Source: Burhinus oedicnemus
Taxonomy: Eukaryota; Chordata; Aves; Charadriiformes; Burhinidae
Direction of reading: 5' to 3'
Assembly: GCA_008921705.1 (NCBI GenBank)
Contig: VFFE01007081.1
Location: 1,665,011 to 1,729,010 of the forward strand
Length of the DNA: 64,000 nt
The position numbers and the translations under genes are program-made. The notes beneath the pieces were generated by a model. That model was given only the letters and a program-made list of their open reading frames with translations. It searched no databases and was not told where the DNA came from. Positions 38,411 to 48,932 of the stretch are shown piece by piece; position 1 is the stretch's first letter, and every line of letters begins with the position of its first letter.

Positions 38411-39190
38411 AGTTGTGATAACCACGTCAGAGAGGATGAGTTGCACAGGTTGTGCAGGCTGAGAGCTTGGGTCAGTATCTCAGCTGCGTTGCATTTCCTG
38501 GGAGATAGGGACTGAAAAGTTGTTTGTTCCTCAGCCAGGCTGCTTTTCAGGAGCAAATCCACTTTGCCCTCCCTCCTCTTCCCTTACTGAGCAGTTTTCC
38601 AGATCCTTAACTGCCCAAAGCAGGTTTCTGTTTGTATTAATGCACTAAAAAGTATCTTTCTGAAAGGGGAGAAATCCCCTATAAAACCCTTGTGACCTCT
38701 GATTATTACAACCTGAAGAAATAATTGATTTTAAAGCAGGAAGGTTCACCACGCTTCTCAGGTCATTTGTCTTATGAAGATTTGGCTGGAAAAAACCAAA
38801 CCTCATTCAGAGAGAGATGTTCGAAAGAAGTTGACTTTTCAGTGTACAAGATACCACAGTTCATGATGGGACAGGCTCTGCTGTTACTGTCAATGTTTGC
38901 TAACAACAGGTTCAGAAAAACAGGCAGCATTGCATGTTAGTGTTGGATATGGAAGAAGAGAAAAAGCAAAAGCGGGGCGGGACACACAATGGACCACTAA
39001 AGCTGAGCTAAAGCTAGGCTGCTCTTCATCTCTTCATCACCCACGTGTAGCCTCCCATGCTTGGCCTCGTCTGGACCGGAGTTATTTATTTGATTAGTGT
39101 TTTTGCAGGGTGTTCCTGAACTGCTGAATATTTTGTGTGTTCATCAGCTTGCATAATTTGCTCTTACTTGTCTTACAGCAATCTCTGTCT

Positions 39191-39204
39191 GGGGAGGGGG
39201 GGGG
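39191..39204. repeat. G-rich run
   Basis: G4, A, G9 gives a short tract able in principle to form a G-quadruplex with flanking guanines. It has no gene context. Confidence 0.7.
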
Positions 39205-40436
39205 AAGTGCATATCTTATGTGGGAACTCTATTATACAGTTGTTAAAAGCAGCTGTTTGAATCCTACTATTGAGTCTTTACTTCATTTCAAATGGGACAA
39301 TTCAGATTGTGAGTTTAGCTCAAGGATATACAATGAGGGTAATCAAACGTCTTTACATAGCCTCAAATTTGTGTCATAAAGAACTGCAAAAAAGGCATCC
39401 AAACGCAACATTGAAAGTTAGATGGCAATTTATTTCTACAGTGTAATCTGGCAGTCATTTCCCTGGCCTACAACAGGCTTACAAGTGCTCTGCTGTGGTT
39501 TGTACACTTTAGAGAGAAAGAGACCCACATGAACGTAAATACACACGGATGTTAAATGTACCTTCTGTGTTTCAGAATTTGTGTTTACTTGTGTAACTGT
39601 AGGCACACAATATCACTGCATAAAAATGAAGGGATAGGCTAATATTTTATCTATAGTCATCTGTGTTCCCTCCTCCAGCCGTACCACTTTTTCAACGTTA
39701 CATGACTGGTGTCAGGAGAGACAAGCTGTAGCTTTTTAACAGTGAACTGATTGTGCTACCTGTCTGGTCTGGTCCTTGGTCGGAGTAGTGGATGGGGTGA
39801 TGGAGATGTGCTTAGTGGGAAGGAACTGCTGGGTCCAGTCCCTTTCCTTACCCAGGCTTTGGCCAGCTTTCCCTCCCTCCCCAGGTTAGCGAGCAGCTCG
39901 GGGGGGCAGCACTCAGCTAAAATTCACCCACTTTTGTTTTCTCTTAAAAGCTGTCTCTGACTGAGTATCCCTTTCGGTTTTTTGTATTCTTACTCTGCAG
40001 AGAATTACTTTCAGCAGGAATAGTTCACTCTTCTTTCTTTCAACATGCAAAGCGAACCAGTGCTGAGTCCTTTCAGATCACTGACGGATCTTTGTTGCTT
40101 TTCTCTGAGGAGGCAACCCAGGGTGGCAAAGTCAGGCTGGGCCTCCAGTCCAATAGGCACTATTCATATGTGCGTAAGCTCTGAGATGCTTTTGCAACTG
40201 TAGCGATGCAGGGGAAAGCGCACAATATATTTGATGCTTCATAGGATTTGTCTCTCTGCAATTTTATCTGTGACAGACCTCGTTTGTTTGGTCTCTGTGT
40301 TGGGCTAAAGAGCAATGGTGGGGACGTTTCGTTCAAAACTTGCTTTGCTAAGTTAAAAAAAAAAAAGTGCTATTTCTACAGCCATATTAGGTATATAAAT
40401 AATTATCTTTGAGACCATTGGTAAGTTTTGTAGCAA

Positions 40437-40942
40437 GCATCCAGTTCTGGAGCCCTCAGCACAGGAAAGACATGGACCTGTTGGAGCAGGTCCGGAGGAG
40501 GGCCAGGAAGATGATCAGAGGGCTGGAGCACCTCTGCTATGAGGACAGGCTGAGAGAGTTGGGGTTGTTCAGCCTGGAGAAGAGAAGGCTCCGTGGAGAC
40601 CTTATAGGAGCCTTCCAGTGCCTAAAGGGGGACTACAGAAATGGTGGAGAGGGACTCTTTATCAGGGAGTGTAATGATAGGATGAGGGGTAGTGGCTTTA
40701 CACTGGAAGAGGGCAGATTCAGACTAGGTGTAAGGAAGACATTTTTTCCAATGAGGGTGGTGAAACACTGGCACAGGTTGCCCAGAGAGGTGGTAGATGC
40801 CCCATCCCTGGAAACATTCAAGGTCAGGCTGGACGTGGCTTTGAGAAGCCTGATGTAGTTGAAGATGTCCCTGCTCCTTGCAGGGGGGTTGGACTAGATG
40901 ACCTTTAAAGGTCCCTTCCAACCCAAACTATTCTATGATTCT
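40437..40942 (+). mobile_element. CR1 LINE, 5'-truncated 3' end
   Basis: This copy starts in the ORF2 C-terminal block (FWSPQHRKDMDLLEQVRRRA). The frame stays open from 40409 to 40858 and includes [20 protein letters not shown] and VVDAPSLETFKVRLDVALRS, ending at the natural ORF2 stop. The 3' UTR and one full 8-bp unit (ATTCTATG, then ATTCT) follow. An uninterrupted frame to the native stop suggests a relatively young insertion of the same subfamily as 5988-6568. Its tail directly abuts the CpG island. Confidence 0.95.
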
Positions 40943-40964
40943 GCGGAAATTACTACAAATACTC

Positions 40965-41260
40965 GATCTCCAGTGCCTGTACATCTGGGGAGGAGCTTAT
41001 CCAGTAACCGCAGCCCGAAGAGGCCCTTCCCGGGCAGCGCTGGGCAGCGGGCCGGCCGCCCTCACCGCCGGGCCGCCTGCACGAGCGCGGGCTGCCACCT
41101 AGCGGCCGCCGCGGCCGCCGCGCCGGGGCCCGGGCCCGGGCCCGGGCCTGGGCCTGGGCGCGTCGCCGGCGCTGGCCGAGGTGGCCGCCCGGGGTCGGGC
41201 GCCCGCAGGGTTTCCCTCTGCCGGTGGCGGGGCGTTCGTAGCTCTGGTGGTTGTAGCATA
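40965..41260. promoter_or_regulatory. CpG island, candidate promoter
   Basis: This is the most GC- and CpG-dense stretch in the window. Lines 41041-41160 alone hold about 20 CpGs in 120 bases. It includes two NotI-type GCGGCCGC sites at 41102-41109 and 41111-41118, and a GC box GGCGGGGC near 41227. CpG islands normally mark promoters, and undermethylation is implied by CpG survival. No first exon can be assigned. The frame starting at 40898 begins in the CR1 tail and encodes low-complexity Ala and Pro-Gly runs, so I do not call it a gene. GC-rich sequence continues as a weaker shoulder to about 41640. Confidence 0.55.
41125..41159. repeat. GGGCCC/GGGCCT hexanucleotide array
   Basis: About five 6-bp units, GGGCCC then GGGCCT, run in tandem directly after a GCC-rich trinucleotide stretch (41102-41124). 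The GGGCCC units are self-complementary. It sits inside the CpG island. Confidence 0.85.
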
Positions 41261-44200
41261 CCTCGTCACCTAATACAACTGACGAAACAAAATAAAACAG
41301 ACCCACCCAAAAAGCTAAACCAAAATGAAAAAAAAAAAAAAAAGGAAAATAAAAGCAAGGAAAAAAAGGCACAAACCTACAAAATGTCCCTTGGGTTTAA
41401 ACGGTAGGGCTTTGGGGCTGCAGTTGGGTTGGGGGTCTTCGTTATTAATGATCCGGGGAGGGGAGGCCCCCGGCGTATTGAGTACCCCAGCGGCACAGCA
41501 GCGTTTCCCCGGGCAGGCGCACACGCGTGCTTGGGCGCAGCGCAGCCCTCATTGCCGCTCCCAGGGGCTGGTGGGTGCTCTCTGGGCCACCCGGCTGCCT
41601 GCTTGGGGTGAAATCAGGGGCTTTTGGGGGCTCCCACGACATGAGTAACAGGGGAGGAATTGGCCTTGTCGTTTGCTTTTGTATTTCAAAGGAAGTTAAC
41701 GTTTGCTGAAGGGAATACCCTGCATCTGCTGAGAAAGTCCATGCCAAACAGCCTCTTCCCCCTTCTGCACCCCCAAAAACCCCAACAAAATGAAGGAAAA
41801 AGGAAGAAAACCATGGGACAACTTAACGTAAACGGGCCAAAGAAGGGAAAGCATCATTTGCTTATGTACAGCATCACAGCTTAAACATGATATAGAGGAA
41901 AGAGCTGACATTTTATCCTGACTTAATAATCATAATTTTACTTGCAGGGTTTTTCTCCAAAAATAAAATACTTCTGATAAGGATGATGATGTGGCTTAAA
42001 TAATTTAGCCGTTGAAACTGTGCTTTCGAATTATCTGGCATCTATTCATTGCAATGAAGCCTTTGGCTTTTTTTCAAGGCCTAGATTTAAAACTACAGAT
42101 TTATTTGCCATTTACAGTCACTTCATATCCAAAATCACTACTATAAGGTTGCTAGCATTTGTATTATATTTTGCTATTAACCATTGCAAGATTAGTAGTC
42201 TGTTTATAGCACAGAAAAGTTGTTTCATCGTGTGCTTTCCTGCTATGCCACACTACCTTTCTGAAATCAATGCAAGTGAGCACATTGGAAGAGAGAGTAA
42301 ATTTTGGGTTGTTTATGATATTCTGGACAGAAATAGATGAGGCAACTGAGTCCATTGTGTTTTATGATAGAGAGCTGTGGATATAAACAAAATGTTGAAG
42401 GATCTATTGGTGCTAAGAGATTTTGATTTTCCCATTGCTAATGCCAGATATTGTAAAAAACAGTTTTATGTACCTTATTATGTTTTTATCTTTTAGGCAT
42501 CAGACTTTATGTCCCTGTGATCCTGAGTACTTAAAACATGATGATACTCTTTGTGAAAACTGAGCTTCTTATAAATAACATGATTCCAGGAGCTGAAGCT
42601 TTAAAAAGAAAGCTATGGTTATATACCTTTGAGAAAGCTCCAAGTTACGAAAATTATGTTAATTAATTGACAGTAATTGGGGTTTTGTGTGCCGTTTTTA
42701 GTTCTCAAAGCATCTGTGGATATTACATATAGATAATCAGGAATGAGACTGACCACCAATACTGCTAAGTTCTTCTATTAAAGCTGTATGCTGGGGAGGG
42801 ATGGGGAGGCAACCACCTCTTTTGCTAAGAGCCAGGTTGGGACTGTACTTCTAGCCGTGGACATTTTTTTTCCTATCAACTATCAAAGCCTGACATCCTC
42901 CATATAGTACTGTCAAGGAGTTTGATAAATATCTCACTGATTATTTATATACTTTATATAATTCTGGCTTATTTTTGACAGGTAATCATGTCAGTATTTG
43001 CTGCAATCTAGCTTGTGCTATAAATGTTTTTCTCGTGCTGTCGGGTTGCTATGTTAAGTTGAACACAGGGACTATCTGCCATAGATAGAGAGAAAATGGA
43101 GCTGCATGAGAAAATGGTGCTTAAAAATCTCTGTTTGCAAGTCTAAACAGGAGAGAGGAAGAGCGTTGTTTACTGGGAGACTTCATACAAGAACAAATGA
43201 ACTTCTTTTTGTTTCCAGTCAAGACCTGTTGACTGAAAACTACTTTAGCTCCTAGGATTTGGGATAGTAACTCTAAAAATTGGTAGCAGCCTCCTATTAG
43301 TGGGTAAGAAAGTTGTGTAGGAAGCTGGCGACATGAACAATGTCATTTACAGAGCCACTGGGAAGTTGAGAGTAAGATGCCTTTTTCCTCACTCTTTCTG
43401 TCTTTTTTGGTAAATGAGATTGGTAACTTTTTCTAAAATCAGTGTCAACCTTCTCTGTATTGTTTCCAAAAAACACATAACATTCACGTCTGGGTAGGCC
43501 TGACTGAACAAAAAGCATCAGTGGCTTTTGTGTCCTACCTTCCAGCACAGGCAAATTGTAGTATAATGTGCTATATAAGAAATTCATGTAAGCACAAACC
43601 CACTTTTCACAGAGATTGCTGGCGTCACTCCTGCGGAGGTAGCAGAGCTGCCTAATGGTTTTCTCTTCCCCCTCTGGAGTGGCAGCACTCTGTGTACGTT
43701 GTCTGGAACATGCAGCACAGCATAAATGGTCCACAACCTAAGTACACAAAATATGGGTCAGATGAAAGTATGGCAACTAGCAGGCATCAAATACTTTCAA
43801 GAGGAGATGGGGGGTTGGTTTTGTTTTGATCTGGTTTGGTCTTTAACTAAGCTTAAAATTGCTGTTGTCAGTCTGTCCAAGCTAGTGAACTCTGCTAAGG
43901 AAGAAATATTGAGCCACTCCCTTGGAAAGCAGCTAAAAATGCATTTTTAAAACAGTGAATGTGTTATTGTGCACTCCTTCATTCCATGCAAACCCTTGCT
44001 TTGCTTGTGTTAGTGTCCAAGCGTCATGATCTGTGCATGGCATGTGTGTGCACAGATAAATGTCTTGAGTTAGAGTGGCTCCAGATGGAGAGCAACACCA
44101 TCTGCTGCCTCTAACTCACAGCCCCAAAGACCGTAGATCTGATCCAGGGAAATGCCTTTGTGCTCCTCTGCTTGCAATATTTCTTAAATGTTTCTCATGC

Positions 44201-44422
44201 CTCCGATAGGAGTTGATCTTGATGTCCCAGCTTTGTTTTGGCAATGAAAGGACACCTGCTACTGCAAATTTTTATTCATACCAGGGTTTTCTGCTACAGG
44301 ATCTATAAAGAGGAAGAGAGCAATGGGAACTCTTCCTGTCAGCACCCTGATTTCAAAAGACAGCATTGTTCCTACAAGGAGGAGGAAGGAGAGGAAAAAA
44401 AAAGGCATAAATAGTTAAAAAA

Positions 44423-44915
44423 CTAAAAGCAGCATTTCCTTGATCCTCCATTTTGGCAGAAGTATCTGGGAACGTGACGAAGTTTTGGTACTCGTTGATG
44501 CTGAAGACCTGTGTAGGGGTTCCCAGAGGATGAAGAGGCTGACCTCTGCTTGGAATTCCCAAACCTGCTGTGAACTTTACTGTCCTTACTTAGTGTCCCA
44601 ACTCCCCTGAAGTCTACATGCTTTTCTGGTGTTTTAAATGAATGAAAACAAGGACTGAAGAAAATGCAGTAAAGGGATGATAAAGTTTTTCCTAGCCAAA
44701 TTTTCTCCTGATCCTTACAAATCTCTGTAGCATAACAAGCAAAGTCAAATGGTAAAATGTAAGGTTCCCTTAGCACAGCTATGTCCAGATTTACTAATTT
44801 ACTATATAGTTTGCGTTTGGAGTCACTGTTAGAGAAGTTAGAGACCCTTCTGCCCCATTTCCTCTCTATTTTGTCAATTACCAGAGTCCTTTCTGTTGTA
44901 TCCTCATTTACTGCT
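44423..44915 (-). other. Candidate exon with long open frame
   Basis: On the minus strand a strong acceptor (TTCTTTTTCCTATTTATCACAG) ends at 44916. The frame then stays open for about 164 codons to a stop at 44423. The first part is charged and protein-like (AVNEDTTERTLVIDKIERKW); the later part is less so. Entry phase is 2. No convincing donor was found, so it would be a terminal exon. No domain is recognised. Long chance frames are expected in a window of this size. Confidence 0.17.
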
Positions 44916-45319
44916 CTGTGATAAATAGGAAAAAGAATTCTTCTCACCCCTCAGACTTTGTAGTTAGAACTGTTACCATTTCATGTAATGAGAATCTCAA
45001 CTGTAAAACTGAATCCAGTATGGAGAGTTTACTTAGGGTTCAGAACTGTAGGATTTCATGATCAAAAATCTCTTGGTTTTTCATGACCCAGAGGGTATTT
45101 TGGAGCGTCAAAAGGAGATCAGGTGCACAGATAACAGTGGGGATTTATAGCAGGGTTGTGTTTGACCACTTACCTTTGTCACAATCCAAAAAAATGATTT
45201 TCAAGGATCTTCTACCATGGTACATTGTAAGCATACAATAATTTTTAATATCCAAGGTCTAGAACCACTATTGCTGCTTGTGCCTCTACCACACTGCTAG
45301 GTCCTCTCCTCTATTTTAA

Positions 45320-45400
45320 CTTGATGAATCTGATCTAAATTCCATTGGCATTAATGAAGAACACTCATTGACTTCAATAATCTTTGAATTGCATCTATTA
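45320..45400. repeat. Ancient amniote palindromic repeat remnant
   Basis: CTGATCTAAATTCCATTGG and CTCATTGACTTCAATAATC lie as two imperfectly complementary arms around a short centre. This pattern is diagnostic, in my recollection, of an old repeat in reptiles, birds and mammals ('GATC...CCATTGACTTCAATGG'). Arms match at roughly 12 of 20 positions by eye. Confidence 0.3.
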
Positions 45401-48400
45401 TCAACTACATTAGCATAATCAAGTGAGAGGCAATTGTTATGGATGCATTATTTATCACTGATTGGGGACGTACTGTCAGATCCCAGTGTCGGCTGGTGTT
45501 AGGTATTATTTTATAAGGGCTTGATTATTAAATTACTACTGCAGATTATGAATCTTTCAGTTGTGCTTTCACTTTTTACTGTGCAATATTCTGTATTTAT
45601 GTTATAGTTCCCCTAAAGCGTACGTTGGAAGGGTTCAGCCACTTTATATAAATTTCCAAATCTGTAATCTCTTCTTCTATGAAGTGGCATTTCTTTCAAA
45701 CGTGAGTGAAGTGGCGGCTGCAATATGCCTCACATTCCTCTCTGCATCACGTAATGAGATGCATCCTGCATTGCTGCAGATAAGGCTTTGACCCAACAGC
45801 ACTCATTCGTGCAGAAAGCGGGAGGAGGAGTGTGCCAGTTTTCTGATGCTGCTAATTCAAGTCAGACTCCTGGTACCCAGTGCTCCTTAGCTTGAAAGTT
45901 GTTGAAGGCCACTAAGACAAAGAATATCAAACTACTGATGCCACATCCTGCAGTATAATTTCACCAAACCCTGTTTGGGGGGTATGATCAGCAGTCATAA
46001 AATAGGCTGTTGCAAGCAGGAAGCAAGATGCTGGCAGCTCACATGCGTATGGCAAAGCTCTTGGCCAGCTCTTTTTAGTGACAGTGTTCGGTGTTGCCCT
46101 GTCCACTAGAGGCAGAGCCTGTGCCCAGGATGTGAGCGTGGTTGGGTTGGTACATGCAATAAAGTGTTTTTAAGTTTTTTAAAATCAGTATTCAGCTTGA
46201 CTGAATCTAGAAATATTCGTGGTGCCAGTTGCCACCAGTTTAAAAGCCATACTTGATCACAACTTGAGTGAGCAAGTTCAGAGGGCACACTGGTATAGGA
46301 ATAGGAGACAGGATGTTTTCTACAGCAGTAATCCAAGTTTTATGAATACTTGTGGAGCAGTTAAAAATAATTTTGTTGGTGATCAGGGTTTTTTTCCAAA
46401 GAGCTGCAGGAGACAGAGACCTCTGCTGCCAAGTAAGCCGCTTGCCTTCCAAGACCACATAATTTGCTTTTAGTAAAGTCCAAAATGATTAACTGTCATA
46501 TTAACCAGTGCATATACTTGTGTCAGCGGTTAGAAGATTTTAACTTTAGATCCTGACATTCAGGCTGACGGACTCCTGTGCCAGTGTAAGACTTCATCAG
46601 TCAATGAAAGTTGATCTGCAACTTTACTTCATGCTGCAAAAGCCAGACCTCACCCAGTAAACCTGAAGTGAAATCTTGCTTGGCCTTGTCAGATTGGAGT
46701 GAAGATGCTGGAGAATAGTATGCTTTAAATTTTGGGGCAAAGACGCATGTGCATGTCATATTTGGCACAGTAGTGTCACAGTGGGCTGTCCTAATCACCC
46801 GCAGGATAAGGGAAATCTGCAGCGTTACACCAGCAGGTAGAGACAAGCCCTTGCTGGGGTGAATTGCTGCACTTCCACACCTGGGAGAGAAGAGGTGGCC
46901 CGTTAGTACGTAACTGTGGTACCAAGATCTGCTTCAGAAATGTCATTAAAAACAGAATCTACTTGTGATTGCTACAGAAACCAAACCTTGGAAATCTTTC
47001 TTACAAATCAAAGCAGGTAAAGTGTGCTGAAGCACTAAGGAATAATATTTATAAGATATTAGTACAAGTGCATGATTTTAACATGGAGCTATTTATGTAG
47101 GTACTGAAATTAAAATATAAAGTTGGGTGAGTGTCTGCCTGGTACAGGCAGAAGCATGGAGCTAGATGATGGACATGTTCAGAACATGTTTTCTGGGGGG
47201 ATCAATATAAAAGAACTTCAGGAAGGGTACATAAAGGTGATTTACGTTTCACTTTCTTCTGGCTTACTGCAGAAAAATGTAATTGAACTTCAACTGGTCT
47301 CTGAATTATTTGGCCTTCCGTTAATGTAGCAGAGAAAGATCTTTGATAGATGTTTATTGTGATCCTGATGGAAGATTTTATGCTGTGTAGCACGAGAATC
47401 AAGGGAGAAAAAAAGAAAAAAATAGGCTTTTAAAGTTGCTTTTCACTGTGTGCCATTTCACCTCTGTGGTTTTCCTTGCCATCTCTATCCCAAGTTCCTG
47501 CTTATAGGATCGAGTAACGCACAAGCTGCCATCACTCGCCCTTTGCTCTTCCTTTTCACTCTCCCCGTCCAAATATTTGTTTGAAACCAAGAAGTCAGTT
47601 TCTTAGCGTTTTCACTGCAGTTTTTCACCAAAGTATTTCTGTCAAAATTGTTTTCTAGTTTTTGAAATAACAAATCTAACATGAGGTAATTTTCTGTGTA
47701 AATTAAATTTCATAACACAAATTCAAATGCTCCTTAAAATAATATGCCTAAGTAAAATAAAGTAAAATTATCATGGTAAAGTAACAGATCTACAAAAATT
47801 CCTTAGAGCTTACAATGGAGCTCAGCGACAGGATGTATTTCCAACCCACTGGGTTCAATGTACATGGTTCAAAACAACAGATACAGTACTGGAGACATCC
47901 TGGTTGTAACTGGAAAGCCCAGAGGGTTCAGGATCCTTTGCAGTGGGACAAAGATGTCTCTGTTCCACAAAATGCCAGAAGAATTATATTCATTTGCCAA
48001 GTTGCAGGATTCACAGAATAAAGCAGGAAAAACATACATGCCGATAAGGAACAGTTTGCTAGTTTTTGCAAATCAAAGAGCTTGAAAAGCACTAATAATA
48101 GATTTATTGCTGAACAACATCCTTTGTAATTACTTATTTCTGGACAGATACAGGATGATCGGCATCCTGTTTTATTTCGTTTTGTTTGCATAAGTAGAAC
48201 ACTGAAGTGATTAACTGGGAATAAGTGCTGATTAAAGGTGCACCTAAATTTATCCCACGTTGTTTAGGGATGGTATGGACTTGGGAAATCTGAAATCAGA
48301 TCATTGGATTGTAAATGTTGATCAGTGTGTTAAATAGCACAAGTATACCCCAGGCCAAAGTGTGCAGTCAGAGTCCGGTAGAGATGTTTTACTAGCCTGG

Positions 48401-48898
48401 GTGACTCTCTCGGGTGAAAACATGGCATTTTTATTATCCTTTTTTTTTTTGTCCCACTGATCTAATTAAATGCTGTCTGAAAGTGCGTAAGTGGCTCAGG
48501 CTATAATAGTGTACATAATATACTATTGTATGTACATTATATTATTAGGTATTTTATATATATAGGTAGAATTTCCAAAGCTGTAAGAAGGTGGAAGGCT
48601 TTTCCTACATTTCAAATGATTTAACGGGGCGATGGCATTACTACTATCTTACCCAGCAAAAGCCACCGGGTAGGTGTTTCACCCCCCAGCTGTTGAGAGG
48701 TCCCTCTGGCCGTGGGCACGAACCACCCCCCAGACAGATGGGCCCGGCCATGTCCCCCTGCAGTGGTGGCCCAGCCCCGGCAGAGGCTGCTGGGGGTTCC
48801 CCAGGAACCGCTACCATCCACCTTCTTACTTGGATTTGCCTGGCCGCTTCTCGCAGTTACGAGAAGAGCCTGCACGTACAGCAAGGGTGCCAGGGGAA

Positions 48899-48932
48899 GA
48901 TGTTAAAGATAGGAGGATGTTAAAGATAGGAG
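48899..48932. repeat. 17-bp tandem duplication
   Basis: GATGTTAAAGATAGGAG occurs twice, perfectly and back to back. It closes a GC-rich patch (48660-48900) whose nature is unknown. Perfect identity implies a recent slippage event. Confidence 0.9.

Larger units (their letters stand above)
33295..40436. other. Unique sequence, no gene seen
   Basis: Two ancient repeat remnants (37690-37845, 38230-38410) and one motif-dense stretch (34330-34740) are listed separately. A G-rich run lies at 39191-39204. Otherwise it is single-copy DNA with no recognisable exon. Confidence 0.45.

Noticed and set aside
40898..41407. 169-codon + strand frame with Ala and Pro-Gly runs across the CpG island
   Set aside because: Its start codon lies in the CR1 3' tail, and the rest is translated GC-rich simple sequence followed by an A-rich stretch. 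Opposite-strand frames across the same island are equally open.
43297..43734. 145-codon minus-strand frame
   Set aside because: A weak acceptor lies inside it but no good donor, and the peptide resembles nothing known.
46103..46115. CTCF-like CCACTAGAGGCAG
   Set aside because: One G of the central GGG is missing, which breaks the consensus spacing.
47858..48085. 75-codon + strand frame considered as a retrocopy
   Set aside because: The peptide looks mildly protein-like, but no poly-A tail, target duplication or recognisable parent gene was found.
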